A stretch of 17,929 nucleotides of DNA, taken from Clostridiales bacterium (GTDB lineage Bacteria; Bacillota_A; Clostridia; Oscillospirales; Oscillospiraceae). A program made the position numbers and the translations under genes. The stretch covers positions 1-17,929 of the forward strand of contig DXUR01000021.1 in the NCBI GenBank assembly GCA_019417795.1, read 5' to 3'. Position 1 is the stretch's first letter; each line of letters starts with the position of its first letter. Below are positions 1-7,548 of this stretch, piece by piece. The notes below the pieces were generated by a model. It saw only the letters and a program-made list of their open reading frames with translations, was not told the origin of the DNA and searched no databases.

Positions 1-1
1 G

Positions 2-760
2 GCTCATGATATGGATAAGTACAGTAACCAAATGACCTCTAATGGGGCATCTAAGATCTATCTGATGGCCCGAAAAAATGGAATGGCATGTCGTCGGCTG
101 ACCTGGAATCCGAATTATAAAGGGTTTGATGATTGGCAGCTTGCCCTTCGGGAGAAAGAACAGAAGGAAAAGGAGGTGCAGAGAATGAATTTTAAGCAGC
201 AATATCTGTGCGGTAAGTGTGATTTTACCTATATAGATGGCTGCGTCGAGCTTTGGCACACCAGAGCGGAGAAAGATTTGGACCTGACAGAGTATCTGGG
301 GCTGACAAAGGAAGAGTATCAGATATTTCTTGCTCAAGGCAATCAGGCGCTGAAGGATATTCTGGACAGCCAGAGAGTTTTCCGGAGATTTTGCATTTAC
401 CAGCTTTGCCTGGGTGAGACACAGACGGTACCTTTCGCGTTCAAGCAACTGGATGCACTGCGTAAGGCTGGATATGAACAGCCGCCTGCCGCCGCCTATC
501 AGACGGTATGGAGCGCAGAGGTCTGTTGCCCAAAGGGTCAGAATGACATGGAAGTGCTGGGGCGTCTGTTCCTGGACTACAATGAACATTTGCCGGAAGA
601 TTACAGAGGTCGTCCGTTGGCTCCATCTGATGTGGTGGAACTGGACTGCCAAGGCAAACGCACATACTTCTATGTGAATGACTGCCGGGATTTTGCACCG
701 GTACGCTTCTCCCCATTCTTGTGTAAAAGACTTCCGGAGCCTGCTCAAAAACAGGAATGA
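2..760 (+). CDS. Toprim-like C-terminal tail continuing in frame into a YodL-domain protein (5' partial)
   Basis: The reading frame is open to the left window edge, so the true start may lie outside. The first ~55 residues (HDMDKYSN..., then a stretch ending KGFDDWQLALR) look like the C-terminal end of a Toprim/DUF3991-type primase-like protein of mobile elements; DMDK would be the acidic Toprim motif. The frame then continues without a stop. A strong AAAAGGAGG at 168-176, 8 bases before ATG 185, could start a separate 191-aa protein (MNFKQQYLCG...). That part has a helical ELWHT...LTEYLGLTKEEY block and, near the C-terminus, LPEDYRGRPLAPSDVVELD followed by FYVND, which fits the YodL domain common in Firmicute conjugative elements. 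Either this is one fused protein or two products come from one frame. Family assignment is from memory of consensus patterns, not a search. Biochemical function is unknown. Confidence 0.7.
   Translation, partial: AHDMDKYSNQMTSNGASKIYLMARKNGMACRRLTWNPNYKGFDDWQLALREKEQKEKEVQRMNFKQQYLCGKCDFTYIDGCVELWHTRAEKDLDLTEYLGLTKEEYQIFLAQGNQALKDILDSQRVFRRFCIYQLCLGETQTVPFAFKQLDALRKAGYEQPPAAAYQTVWSAEVCCPKGQNDMEVLGRLFLDYNEHLPEDYRGRPLAPSDVVELDCQGKRTYFYVNDCRDFAPVRFSPFLCKRLPEPAQKQE
168..176 (+). promoter_or_regulatory. Strong internal ribosome binding site before ATG 185
   Basis: AAAAGGAGG lies 8 bases upstream of ATG 185, in frame with the reading frame that is open from the window edge. It is one of the best Shine-Dalgarno matches here and supports an internal start that would give a 191-aa YodL-domain protein. 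Confidence 0.6.
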
Positions 761-775
761 AGGGATAGGGGTCAG

Positions 776-1024
776 ATGCGTATTGCAGAAAAGAAGAAAA
801 GTCAGATTGCAGCACTGTATGAGCAGTGTTCCGGCCTTCCGGCAGATGTCAGAAGTTGTCTGGAGAATGGCTACTTTACCGTAACGGTACCTCCGCCATG
901 GAATATGAGCAATCAAAAGGTTGCGCAGGAGGTGCAGGACAAAATCAAGGAATGGTCAAGGCAGTATACTGGCGTGGTCTGCTACTGTTTTGACAGCTTC
1001 AGCACACTTTTATATGTGCTGTGA
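776..1024 (+). CDS. Small hypothetical protein, 82 aa
   Basis: I do not recognise a named family. The protein has a charged N-terminal helix (RIAEKKKSQIAALYEQC), a middle part with PPPWNMSN, an amphipathic helix (VAQEVQDKIKEWSRQY) and a hydrophobic C-terminal strand ending STLLYVL. No signal peptide or membrane segment is evident. The start follows a G-rich AGGGATAGGGG stretch 15 bases after the previous stop, so it is probably cotranslated with the YodL-domain gene. A terminator-like hairpin begins 13 bases after its stop codon. Such small genes are typical between the Toprim/YodL and PcfK genes of conjugative elements. The reading frame and spacing are convincing; the function is unknown. 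Confidence 0.6.
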   Translation: MRIAEKKKSQIAALYEQCSGLPADVRSCLENGYFTVTVPPPWNMSNQKVAQEVQDKIKEWSRQYTGVVCYCFDSFSTLLYVL

Positions 1025-1036
1025 GCAACACACAAT

Positions 1037-1077
1037 GGCATGGAAAGGATCATAACGGCCTGCTCCATGCCTTTTTT
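1037..1077 (+). terminator. Intrinsic terminator or attenuator upstream of the PcfK-like gene
   Basis: GGCATGGA (1037-1044) and TCCATGCC (1064-1071) form a perfect 8-bp stem with a 19-nt loop, followed at once by six T (1072-1077). It lies only a few bases before the AAAGGAG of the PcfK-like gene, so it could end the upstream transcript or attenuate readthrough into the next gene. Confidence 0.65.
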
Positions 1078-1095
1078 GCGAAAGGAGATTTTACA

Positions 1096-2016
1096 ATGGG
1101 TGTTTTTTCAGAAATAGCAATGGAGCAGCAAAACGGTATGTTCGATTCGTCTGCAGCCTTTGAGGATGATGAAGCCTTTGAGCTGGAGGAGATGGAATCT
1201 TTGCCTGTGCCGCCTGTAGGTACAGACACTGTCCCAGTATCGGCGGCTTCGGTTTGTGCCGGTGAGACTGCTTTGGCTGATGCAGAGGAGGAACCTACGG
1301 ATGAAGTAGCGCCTGCTGGGGAAGAGAAGTCTGCTGAGGAGGGGAATTCGGCACAACCGCCCGCCGCAGAAGATGAAGAAAAAAAGCGTGCGGAGCATGA
1401 GGCGGCTGAAGCCCAGCGCAAAGCGGAATTTGACGCCAAACAGCAGGCGAAGAAAGCCGCAGAGCAGGAGCAGATCGCCCGTCTGGAAGCGATGAGTGAT
1501 GAAGAAGTAATCGCGGCCTCTACCCAGCGGGTAAGTACTGATGTGGAAAAACTGACGCGGCGCAATATGAAGGAGTGTGTGTCCGAGCATATTCAGATGC
1601 TCTGTATGGAAGATACGGCGTTTGCCCGTCTGACAATGCATCCGAAAAAGAACATGATTCGCTGTTTCCAGTACATCAACCGGAGAGCCTGGGATTATGT
1701 ACAGGATGAACTAAAAGCAAGCGGAACCCGCCCTGGTCCCGGACAGCAGGCGTATGGCTGCGATGTGCCGGATGATCTGTGCTATCAGTGGGCGGAAGAT
1801 TATTTCCGTGACCCTGATGCCAAGGAAGACCATGAGGATGAGGAAAAGTTTGTTCCCAAGCCGTATGCTGGGAAGTCCTCTGCAAAGAACAAACCCAAGA
1901 AGGCGGCAGAGAAGAAAAAGACGGAACCCAAGTCGGCACCCAAGCAGGAGGAAAAAAAGCCTTCTCAGGATGGGCAGATGTCGCTGCTGGATTTTGGTAT
2001 GGCAAAGGCAGGCTGA
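1096..2016 (+). CDS. PcfK-like protein with acidic N-terminus and possible clamp-binding tail
   Basis: This is a 306-aa protein. ATG 1096 is preferred over an upstream in-frame GTG at 1021 because AAAGGAG (1081-1087) is 8 bases before it and the terminator hairpin lies upstream. Layout: an acidic low-complexity region (about residues 17-95), a Glu/Lys/Ala-rich coiled-coil-like stretch (about 95-135), a folded domain (about 140-245), a basic Lys/Pro-rich linker and a short C-terminal motif. The folded part contains CFQYINRRAWDYVQDEL and YFRDPDAKED...KFVPKPY, the pattern I associate with PcfK-like proteins (PF14058) named from the Enterococcus plasmid pCF10. Their exact role is not established. 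Residues 294-300 are QMSLLDF, resembling bacterial sliding-clamp-binding motifs. A PcfJ-like gene lies two genes downstream, the usual pairing. Confidence 0.82.
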   Translation: MGVFSEIAMEQQNGMFDSSAAFEDDEAFELEEMESLPVPPVGTDTVPVSAASVCAGETALADAEEEPTDEVAPAGEEKSAEEGNSAQPPAAEDEEKKRAEHEAAEAQRKAEFDAKQQAKKAAEQEQIARLEAMSDEEVIAASTQRVSTDVEKLTRRNMKECVSEHIQMLCMEDTAFARLTMHPKKNMIRCFQYINRRAWDYVQDELKASGTRPGPGQQAYGCDVPDDLCYQWAEDYFRDPDAKEDHEDEEKFVPKPYAGKSSAKNKPKKAAEKKKTEPKSAPKQEEKKPSQDGQMSLLDFGMAKAG

Positions 2017-2041
2017 ACCGGCAAAGGAGGAAAAATGCAGA

Positions 2042-2584
2042 ATGATTGCTTATAAGGGCTTTCGCCCCGGGCTGATATGCCGTGGCTATCAGTTTGTGAT
2101 GGGGCTCAATACGACTGAAAAAGCAAATTGCAGGGAAAATGGATTTCACTGCGCGGAGGACCCGCTTGACTGCCTTAGTTATTATTCCAGCCTGGAGCAT
2201 TCGGAATATTATATCGTCAACGCCGGCGGCGACATCGATGAAGATGAGCATGACTCCAAAATCGCCTGTACGGAGCTGACTGTGATTAAGCGGCTAACCA
2301 AAGAGGAGTTGTTTTTACATGGTTTGGCATACATGGTAGATCATCCGCGCAGGGTGTGGAGCTCCCATGTGGCAGCCAACCGGGCAATGGCGAACTGCGG
2401 TTATGCGGTGGTACGGGGCAAAGACCCCGTTGCTACCGGAAGACTGGGAGACATCCTTGCTTTTGCGAAGGAAGCTCCGGATTCGGAAAGTATCGTACAG
2501 GTTGCAGTGGGCCGGATTGACGGCGTTACATTACTGCCTGATGTGTGGTATGGCGTAGATTTGACAAAGAGGATGGTGAATTGA
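2042..2584 (+). CDS. DUF7666-like hypothetical protein, 180 aa
   Basis: The start ATG 2042 follows AAAGGAGG (2023-2030). An ATG at 2035 in another frame opens only a six-codon peptide. The protein begins MIAYKGFRPGLICRGYQF and continues with GFHCAEDPLDCLSYY, a pattern I recall from DUF7666-type proteins of phages and mobile elements. A second part (about residues 85-180) contains HVAANRAMANCGYAVV and ends with a Val-rich stretch before WYGVDLTK. No enzyme motif is recognisable and no membrane segment is seen. The gene sits 25 bases after the PcfK-like stop and its own stop is one base from the PcfJ-like start, so the three are surely cotranscribed. The longer reading frame back to 1754 is out of frame inside the PcfK-like gene and is not used. 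Confidence 0.72.
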   Translation: MIAYKGFRPGLICRGYQFVMGLNTTEKANCRENGFHCAEDPLDCLSYYSSLEHSEYYIVNAGGDIDEDEHDSKIACTELTVIKRLTKEELFLHGLAYMVDHPRRVWSSHVAANRAMANCGYAVVRGKDPVATGRLGDILAFAKEAPDSESIVQVAVGRIDGVTLLPDVWYGVDLTKRMVN

Positions 2585-2585
2585 G

Positions 2586-4772
2586 ATGAAAAAAAGAGCC
2601 CTGATGGCACTTCCCAATCTGACAGCGACGGATGAAATGAAGAAAATCGCGACTTCAGACCTGCCAAGAAAGGAAAAAACTGACTACGGATATGTTCGGG
2701 AAGTCTGTGAGTATTATACCTATCTGAGATGTATCAAACAGGATGGAATATTGAAGGTGGCTTTCTTTTTCCCAGAGCATCTTCGCTTGGATGGGAGTAA
2801 TCCGGCCTATGAAGTGTATCTGGATAAAGAAAAGCGGCAGTTTATTACCTATAACAGCCTGATACAGAAATGGTGCGAATCCAAGTTGGACAGACTGGAC
2901 TGGAAGCGGCAATACTGGTATACCAAAGCCTACTGGATCAGCGAGGAAGATGAGACATCTATACAGGCATATCTGAACATCAATAAAAAAGCGGTAGAGG
3001 CAATCCGGCAGTTTCAGCGGAATGTGCGTGAGGAACAGCTCGAACAGCGGCACCGGCGGGAAACTGATCCATGGGATAAAGATATGGAACAGGTGCCGGA
3101 ACTTCCGAAGGACTGGAGTCGATGGGTGGATAAGGTTGCCATCCGGCAAAATTACATTTACTACCACTACAAAAAGGGCGGCGCCAAAACAGGTTATTGT
3201 ACCTACTGCGAAAAGGAAGTACCGATCAAGGTACATCCACATCACAATCAAAAAGGCCGCTGTAGTTGTTGCCGCCATTCGGTGGTATTCAAAGCCTATG
3301 GACGAGCGGGGTATATGCAGACAGAAAAACATTTTGCCTACCTGATCCAGCGATGCAAAGTTGGCTTTGTAGTTCGTGAATTTCAGGCTGACCGGACATA
3401 CAGAAAAGAAAGCCTTCCAAACTCCAGACTTTATTGCCAGGAAATCCGGCGCACGATTTATGACAAGGAAAGGAAGCCAAGAACCTACTATTGGGGGTTG
3501 TATAAGCAGCGCAATATGCGTTGGATTTCCGGATCCCCCTGTTCTTACAACTGGTCTGGTTCGCATAATGGACGGGTCTATGGCAAAACGCTGCCAACTC
3601 TGGAACAGAAGGAACTTCGATGCACAGGGCTGGTCAACTGGATTCGGAAGCAGAAAAGCGTTGATCCGGAAAAATATCTGGCTGTGCTCGAACGGATACC
3701 GCAAATGGAACAGATCAGCAAGGCGAGCCTGCCGAAGCTTACCAGAGAATGTTTCAGTTCCTGCGGAACGGTCAGTGAACTTATCAAAAACCGTAGTACA
3801 GGGAGCCTGATCAAAGCCTTGGGACTTGACAGCAGAAGGTTTCAGCGCCTTCGGCTCCATAATGGAGGCTGTGATCTGCTGCGGTGGCTGCAATATGAAA
3901 AGGGCACCGGCAGGGAAATCCCGGATAATGTCCTTTTGTGGATGTATCAGCAGGATATTAAGCCCAGGGATGTCCAGTTCATTGCCGACCGCATGAGCAT
4001 GGTGCAGGTCTATAACTATGTGCGGCGTCAGATGCCATCTTTCCGGCGAAACAGCCATGAGGTACTGCGTACATGGGAGGATTATCTTTCCATGGCAAAG
4101 AAACTGCACATGGATGTTTATGATGAGATCGTATATCGCACCAGAAAGCTGCGGCGGCGCCATGATGATCTGGTGCTCAAATGCCAGGAGAAGGATATTG
4201 AACTGCAGGCCGAGGAGATGGAGGAGAAATTCCCCCATGTTAATGCCATCTGTCAGGAAATCAAAACGAAATATGAGTACGCCGATGCGGATTATATGGT
4301 AGTGGTGCCAAGCGGTATTCTGGATATTATTACCGAGGGGCGTGCGCTCCATCACTGTGTAGGAAGCAGCGACCGCTACTGGGATCGGATTGAGCGGCGA
4401 GAAAGCTTTGTGATGTTTCTGCGTAAAACGGATGATCCTTTCCATGCCTATTACACGCTGGAAGTGGAGCCGGATGGAACAGTGCGGCAGAAACGGACGG
4501 AATATGACCGGCAGAAGAAGGACATTGAGCAGGCAACAGAGTTCCTGCAGAAGTGGCAGCGGGTGGTTACCGCCAGGCTGACAGAAAGCGACAAGGCGCT
4601 GGCTGCAGAGAGCCGTGTCCTTCGTGAGAAGGAGTTTATCCAGTTGAAGAAGGATCGGGTCATCATCCATACCGGCCATTTGGCAGGAAAACTTTTGGTG
4701 GATGTGCTGATGGCAGATCTGATGGAGAACACGGATAGCATCCAGTCTCCGGCGCTGGCTGCTGCAGCGTGA
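2586..4772 (+). CDS. PcfJ-like protein with zinc ribbon
   Basis: A 728-aa soluble protein matching the PcfJ-like family (PF14284) of Firmicute plasmids and conjugative elements. Visible parts: an N-terminal helical region; a Cys cluster at about 205-229 (CTYC ... CSCC) with nearby histidines that would bind zinc; a long helical middle; and the diagnostic C-terminal block starting at L588 (LHHCVGSS), followed by RRESFVMFLRK and AYYTLEVEPDGTVRQKRTEYD. The family accompanies conjugative transfer and replication genes, but its activity is not established. The start ATG 2586 is one base after the stop of the preceding gene, with a purine-rich GAGGATGG upstream. Length is within the range expected for the family. 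A 712-codon antisense reading frame across the same region is treated as a shadow. Confidence 0.88.
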   Translation: MKKRALMALPNLTATDEMKKIATSDLPRKEKTDYGYVREVCEYYTYLRCIKQDGILKVAFFFPEHLRLDGSNPAYEVYLDKEKRQFITYNSLIQKWCESKLDRLDWKRQYWYTKAYWISEEDETSIQAYLNINKKAVEAIRQFQRNVREEQLEQRHRRETDPWDKDMEQVPELPKDWSRWVDKVAIRQNYIYYHYKKGGAKTGYCTYCEKEVPIKVHPHHNQKGRCSCCRHSVVFKAYGRAGYMQTEKHFAYLIQRCKVGFVVREFQADRTYRKESLPNSRLYCQEIRRTIYDKERKPRTYYWGLYKQRNMRWISGSPCSYNWSGSHNGRVYGKTLPTLEQKELRCTGLVNWIRKQKSVDPEKYLAVLERIPQMEQISKASLPKLTRECFSSCGTVSELIKNRSTGSLIKALGLDSRRFQRLRLHNGGCDLLRWLQYEKGTGREIPDNVLLWMYQQDIKPRDVQFIADRMSMVQVYNYVRRQMPSFRRNSHEVLRTWEDYLSMAKKLHMDVYDEIVYRTRKLRRRHDDLVLKCQEKDIELQAEEMEEKFPHVNAICQEIKTKYEYADADYMVVVPSGILDIITEGRALHHCVGSSDRYWDRIERRESFVMFLRKTDDPFHAYYTLEVEPDGTVRQKRTEYDRQKKDIEQATEFLQKWQRVVTARLTESDKALAAESRVLREKEFIQLKKDRVIIHTGHLAGKLLVDVLMADLMENTDSIQSPALAAAA

Positions 4773-4781
4773 CAAATGAGA

Positions 4782-4812
4782 ATGGCCGGGCATCCTTTGG
4801 GTGTCCGGCTAT
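4782..4812 (+). other. Intergenic hairpin without T-tract
   Basis: Positions 4782-4795 pair with 4799-4812 around a TTT loop, giving a stem of about 14 bp with a few G-U pairs. No T-run follows, so it is more likely an RNA stability or processing element, or a weak terminator, than a standard intrinsic terminator. Confidence 0.5.
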
Positions 4813-4836
4813 TGATGAACAAGGAAGGAGCAGAGC

Positions 4837-5094
4837 ATGAAACAAATTGGAAATCTGGCAGTGGTTTGCGCCAGGCGACAGGATGTGCTGCTGCAGGTTG
4901 GCAGTGAAAAGGTATGTGTCCATGTGGGAGCCGGACCAGAGCGGAATACGCTTCACGCAGCGTGGGACGATGATGACGCCATTCAGCGTATTGTCCATGA
5001 ATTGAATTTTGGCAGGTATGCAGCCGGCAGAAATGGGCTGCATACCGCACAGCAGGATTGCCCTGTGGGGCGGGGAAAGGAGAAAAGCGCATGA
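4837..5094 (+). CDS. Small hypothetical protein, 85 aa
   Basis: AAGGAAGGAG ends 7 bases before ATG 4837. The protein begins MKQIGNLAVVCARR, then runs through strand-like segments (DVLLQVGSEKVCVHVG) to AAWDDDDAIQRIVHELNFGRY; the last ~25 residues are polar and look disordered. I know similar short proteins only as unnamed genes of conjugative elements and cannot assign a function. Its stop overlaps the start of the next gene (ATGA at 5091-5094), indicating translational coupling. No signal peptide, membrane helix or DNA-binding motif is evident. Confidence 0.65.
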   Translation: MKQIGNLAVVCARRQDVLLQVGSEKVCVHVGAGPERNTLHAAWDDDDAIQRIVHELNFGRYAAGRNGLHTAQQDCPVGRGKEKSA

Positions 5095-5414
5095 TCAAAA
5101 ACCTGAATCAGCTGCGCAGGACACTTCGGGAAGGGACGCAGTTGGAGATATTGGATCACTGTCGGCCGGAATGTATTGGGCAGATACGGAACATTACGCT
5201 GGTAAACACGCAGGGCTTTTATAGTACCGTAGCGAATCAGCCAGATGCGTCTGCCAACAGAGGGAACGGCGGCCGCGGCCCAATCCTTTGGTGGGGCAGA
5301 GCCGCCCACTGGCAGTTTACAGACGGTGTTTGCAGTGTTTTCGACAGTGAACAGAAGCATACGGAAGAAGAACTGGTTATGTCCTTCCGGGTACTTGAAA
5401 AGGAGGCAGCATAA
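5091..5414 (+). CDS. Small hypothetical protein, 107 aa
   Basis: ATG 5091 overlaps the previous stop and has AAAGGAG at 5076-5082, so it is preferred over an upstream in-frame ATG at 5058. The protein contains LEILDHCRPECIGQIRNITLVNTQGFY, a Gly/Asn-rich turn region, WWGRAAHWQF and a C-terminal ELVMSFRVLE. It looks like a small beta-rich soluble protein. I associate the pattern with unnamed conjugative-element proteins, but no function is known to me. Its TAA stop overlaps the ligase ATG by one base (5414), and the ligase ribosome binding site AAAAGGAGG lies within its last codons. Confidence 0.68.
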   Translation: MIKNLNQLRRTLREGTQLEILDHCRPECIGQIRNITLVNTQGFYSTVANQPDASANRGNGGRGPILWWGRAAHWQFTDGVCSVFDSEQKHTEEELVMSFRVLEKEAA

Positions 5415-7438
5415 TGGAACGGAATATTTTTGAAAAGCAGAGAGAATTGAATGACCGGCTCAACCGTTATCGGGATGAGTATTATAACCGCAATGCGCCC
5501 AGTGTGTCAGATGAGGTCTATGACAGACTCTTTGACGAGTTGAAAGAGCTGGAACAGGAAACGGGAATCCAAATGGCAAATTCGCCAACCCAGACAGTAG
5601 GCTATCCTGCGGTAAGCAGACTGGAGAAAACCAGACATGAGATCCCGCTGTTGTCTTTGGATAAGACTAAGAGCAGTATGGTTCTTCTGAATTTCATGGG
5701 TGAGCAGCAGGTGATGCTGATGCTCAAACTGGATGGCCTGACTGTAAAGCTGACCTATGAGAATGGAGAACTTCTGGAGGCGGCTACCCGTGGCGATGGT
5801 GACGAAGGGGAGATCATTACCCATAACACCCGAGCCATCAGCGGTATTCCTTCCCACATTACCTACAAAGAGAGACTGGTTGTGACGGGTGAGGGCTTTA
5901 TCAGACCCAGTGATTTTGAGGAACTGAAGACCAGCCTGCAGGACAGCAGCGGTAAGCCCTATAAAAACGGCCGCAATCTGGCTGCTGGTTCCATCCGTCT
6001 GATGGATGCCAAGACATGCCAGGAGCGTCGGCTGGTTTTCATGCCGTTTGGTGTGCTGGAGGGCTTTCCGCACCTGACCCGGAAATCAGATAAGCTGCGG
6101 GAATTGCGTGCGCTGGGGTTCCAGCCCTGCAAGTATCTGGTCACAAAGCAGAAACTGACATTGGAAAATGTGGAAGCCGGTATTTATCAGCTGAGGCAAT
6201 ATGCCACTGACAAAGATATCCCCATTGACGGTATCGTGGTTTCGTTTAACGACATCGCCTATGCCCAGAGCTGCGGCCACACCGGACATCACTATAAGGA
6301 CGGTCTGGCCTATAAATTTGAAGATGACCTGCATGAGAGCCTGCTGCAGTACATTGAATGGACACCGGGCAGAACTGGAGAGATTGCTCCGGTAGCTGTG
6401 TTTACACCGGTGGAAATCGATGGCTGCGAGGTCAGCCGGGCCAGTCTGCACAACTTGTCCTTTATTGAGGATCTGGAACTGATGGCTGGAAACCGGATTC
6501 TGGTAAGCAAGCGAAATATGATCATCCCTCATGTGGAGGAAAATTTGGACAGAGGCGGTTTCTCTATGGCGGATACGATTCCCCATGTTTGCCCCTGCTG
6601 CGGACAGCCTACCCGCATCCATGAATCAAGCGGAAAGGGCGAAAAGAGCGAGGATCGCATCATCAAGACGCTGTACTGCGATAATCCTGACTGTGAAACA
6701 CGCCGGCTGAAGAAGTTCGTTCATTTTGTCAGCCAGAAGGCGATGGACATTGAAGGGCTGTCGGAGGCTACACTGGAAAAATTCATTGGTCAGGGATTTA
6801 TCCATAGTTATCTGGACATTTACCGTCTGGACCGCTACCGGGCTGAAATCGTCCGCATGGATGGGTTTGGTGAAAAGTCCTGGCAGCGCCTTTGGGACGC
6901 TATCCAGCAGAGCCGGAATACCACCTTTGAACGGTATCTGATTTCTATGGACATCCCTATGATCGGCAACACTGCCAGCAAGGTATTGGGTCGTGTGTTC
7001 CACTATGATTTGGATGAGTTTCGGGATGCGGTCTATGGAGGCTATGATTTTCGGCAGCTTCCGGATTTCGGGGAGACATTGCATAACAATATCCACGACT
7101 GGTTCTGTGTAGAAGATAATTTCTGTATTTGGGAGGAGTTACAGACTATGATGAATATTCAAAAGCCTGCTGTGGCAGAACACAGCGAAGACAGGGTGCA
7201 GGATAATCCCTTTGTAGGAAAGACTATCGTAGTTACCGGCAAGGTGGAACCCTACACCCGGGACGGAATCAATGACCTGATCGAATCACTGGGCGCCCAT
7301 GCCGGCAGCTCGGTGTCCAAGAAGACGGATTATCTGGTCTGCGGCGAAAATGCCGGCAGCAAGTTATCCAAGGCCAGGGATTTGGGCGTTACAGTGCTGT
7401 CGCCTGCGGAGTTTTTCAGTATGGCTGGTGCTGAGTAA
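5414..7438 (+). CDS. ligA: NAD+-dependent DNA ligase LigA
   Basis: The enzyme seals nicks in duplex DNA using NAD+ through a lysine-AMP intermediate. At 674 aa it has normal family length and all domains: domain Ia (SDEVYDRLFDELKELE, about 32-48); the HEIPLLSLD motif (75-83); catalytic Lys105 in KLDG; RGDG at 126-129; VTGEGF near 158-162; IDGIVV at 271-276; LAYKFEDD near 298-305; an OB fold with EVSRASLHN; a Cys4 zinc finger (C393, C396, C422, C427); helix-hairpin-helix repeats (about 445-570); and a BRCT domain (about 600-672, starting NPFVGKTIVVTGKV). The start is fixed by AAAAGGAGG 7 bases upstream and overlap with the previous stop. The neighbours are mobile-element genes, so this is probably an element-borne second ligase rather than the housekeeping copy. 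No key residue appears lost. Confidence 0.95.
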   Translation: MERNIFEKQRELNDRLNRYRDEYYNRNAPSVSDEVYDRLFDELKELEQETGIQMANSPTQTVGYPAVSRLEKTRHEIPLLSLDKTKSSMVLLNFMGEQQVMLMLKLDGLTVKLTYENGELLEAATRGDGDEGEIITHNTRAISGIPSHITYKERLVVTGEGFIRPSDFEELKTSLQDSSGKPYKNGRNLAAGSIRLMDAKTCQERRLVFMPFGVLEGFPHLTRKSDKLRELRALGFQPCKYLVTKQKLTLENVEAGIYQLRQYATDKDIPIDGIVVSFNDIAYAQSCGHTGHHYKDGLAYKFEDDLHESLLQYIEWTPGRTGEIAPVAVFTPVEIDGCEVSRASLHNLSFIEDLELMAGNRILVSKRNMIIPHVEENLDRGGFSMADTIPHVCPCCGQPTRIHESSGKGEKSEDRIIKTLYCDNPDCETRRLKKFVHFVSQKAMDIEGLSEATLEKFIGQGFIHSYLDIYRLDRYRAEIVRMDGFGEKSWQRLWDAIQQSRNTTFERYLISMDIPMIGNTASKVLGRVFHYDLDEFRDAVYGGYDFRQLPDFGETLHNNIHDWFCVEDNFCIWEELQTMMNIQKPAVAEHSEDRVQDNPFVGKTIVVTGKVEPYTRDGINDLIESLGAHAGSSVSKKTDYLVCGENAGSKLSKARDLGVTVLSPAEFFSMAGAE

Positions 7439-7477
7439 GATAATATAGCATACCATCGGTGTGCTGTCAGTTAATCA

Positions 7478-7512
7478 ATGGGGAGAGAGCCGAAACAGGG
7501 CTCTCTCCCCAT
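7478..7512 (+). terminator. Strong intrinsic terminator after ligA
   Basis: Positions 7478-7491 and 7499-7512 form a perfect 14-bp GC-rich stem with a 7-nt loop (GAAACAG), followed by ATCTTTT. It lies 40 bases after the ligA stop and separates the maintenance block from the next operon. Confidence 0.85.
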
Positions 7513-7548
7513 ATCTTTTATGGAAGATTTCAAGTAGGAGGGATTTTA

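Noticed and set aside
1021..1095. Upstream GTG start for the PcfK-like gene
   Set aside because: It would place the terminator hairpin inside the coding region and has no ribosome binding site; ATG 1096 has AAAGGAG at ideal spacing.
1050..1641. Two overlapping minus-strand frames of 171 and 177 codons
   Set aside because: They are Ser- or Phe/Leu-rich low-complexity translations antisense to the acidic and coiled-coil part of the PcfK-like gene, as expected for shadow frames.
2655..4793. 712-codon open frame on the minus strand
   Set aside because: It lies entirely opposite the PcfJ-like gene, has no convincing ribosome binding site and its translation shows no known domain; the + strand protein has clear family motifs.
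7459..7548. N-terminal extension of the 705-aa protein
   Set aside because: The extra codons are made largely from the ligA terminator hairpin, while ATG 7549 has AGGAGGG 6 bases upstream.
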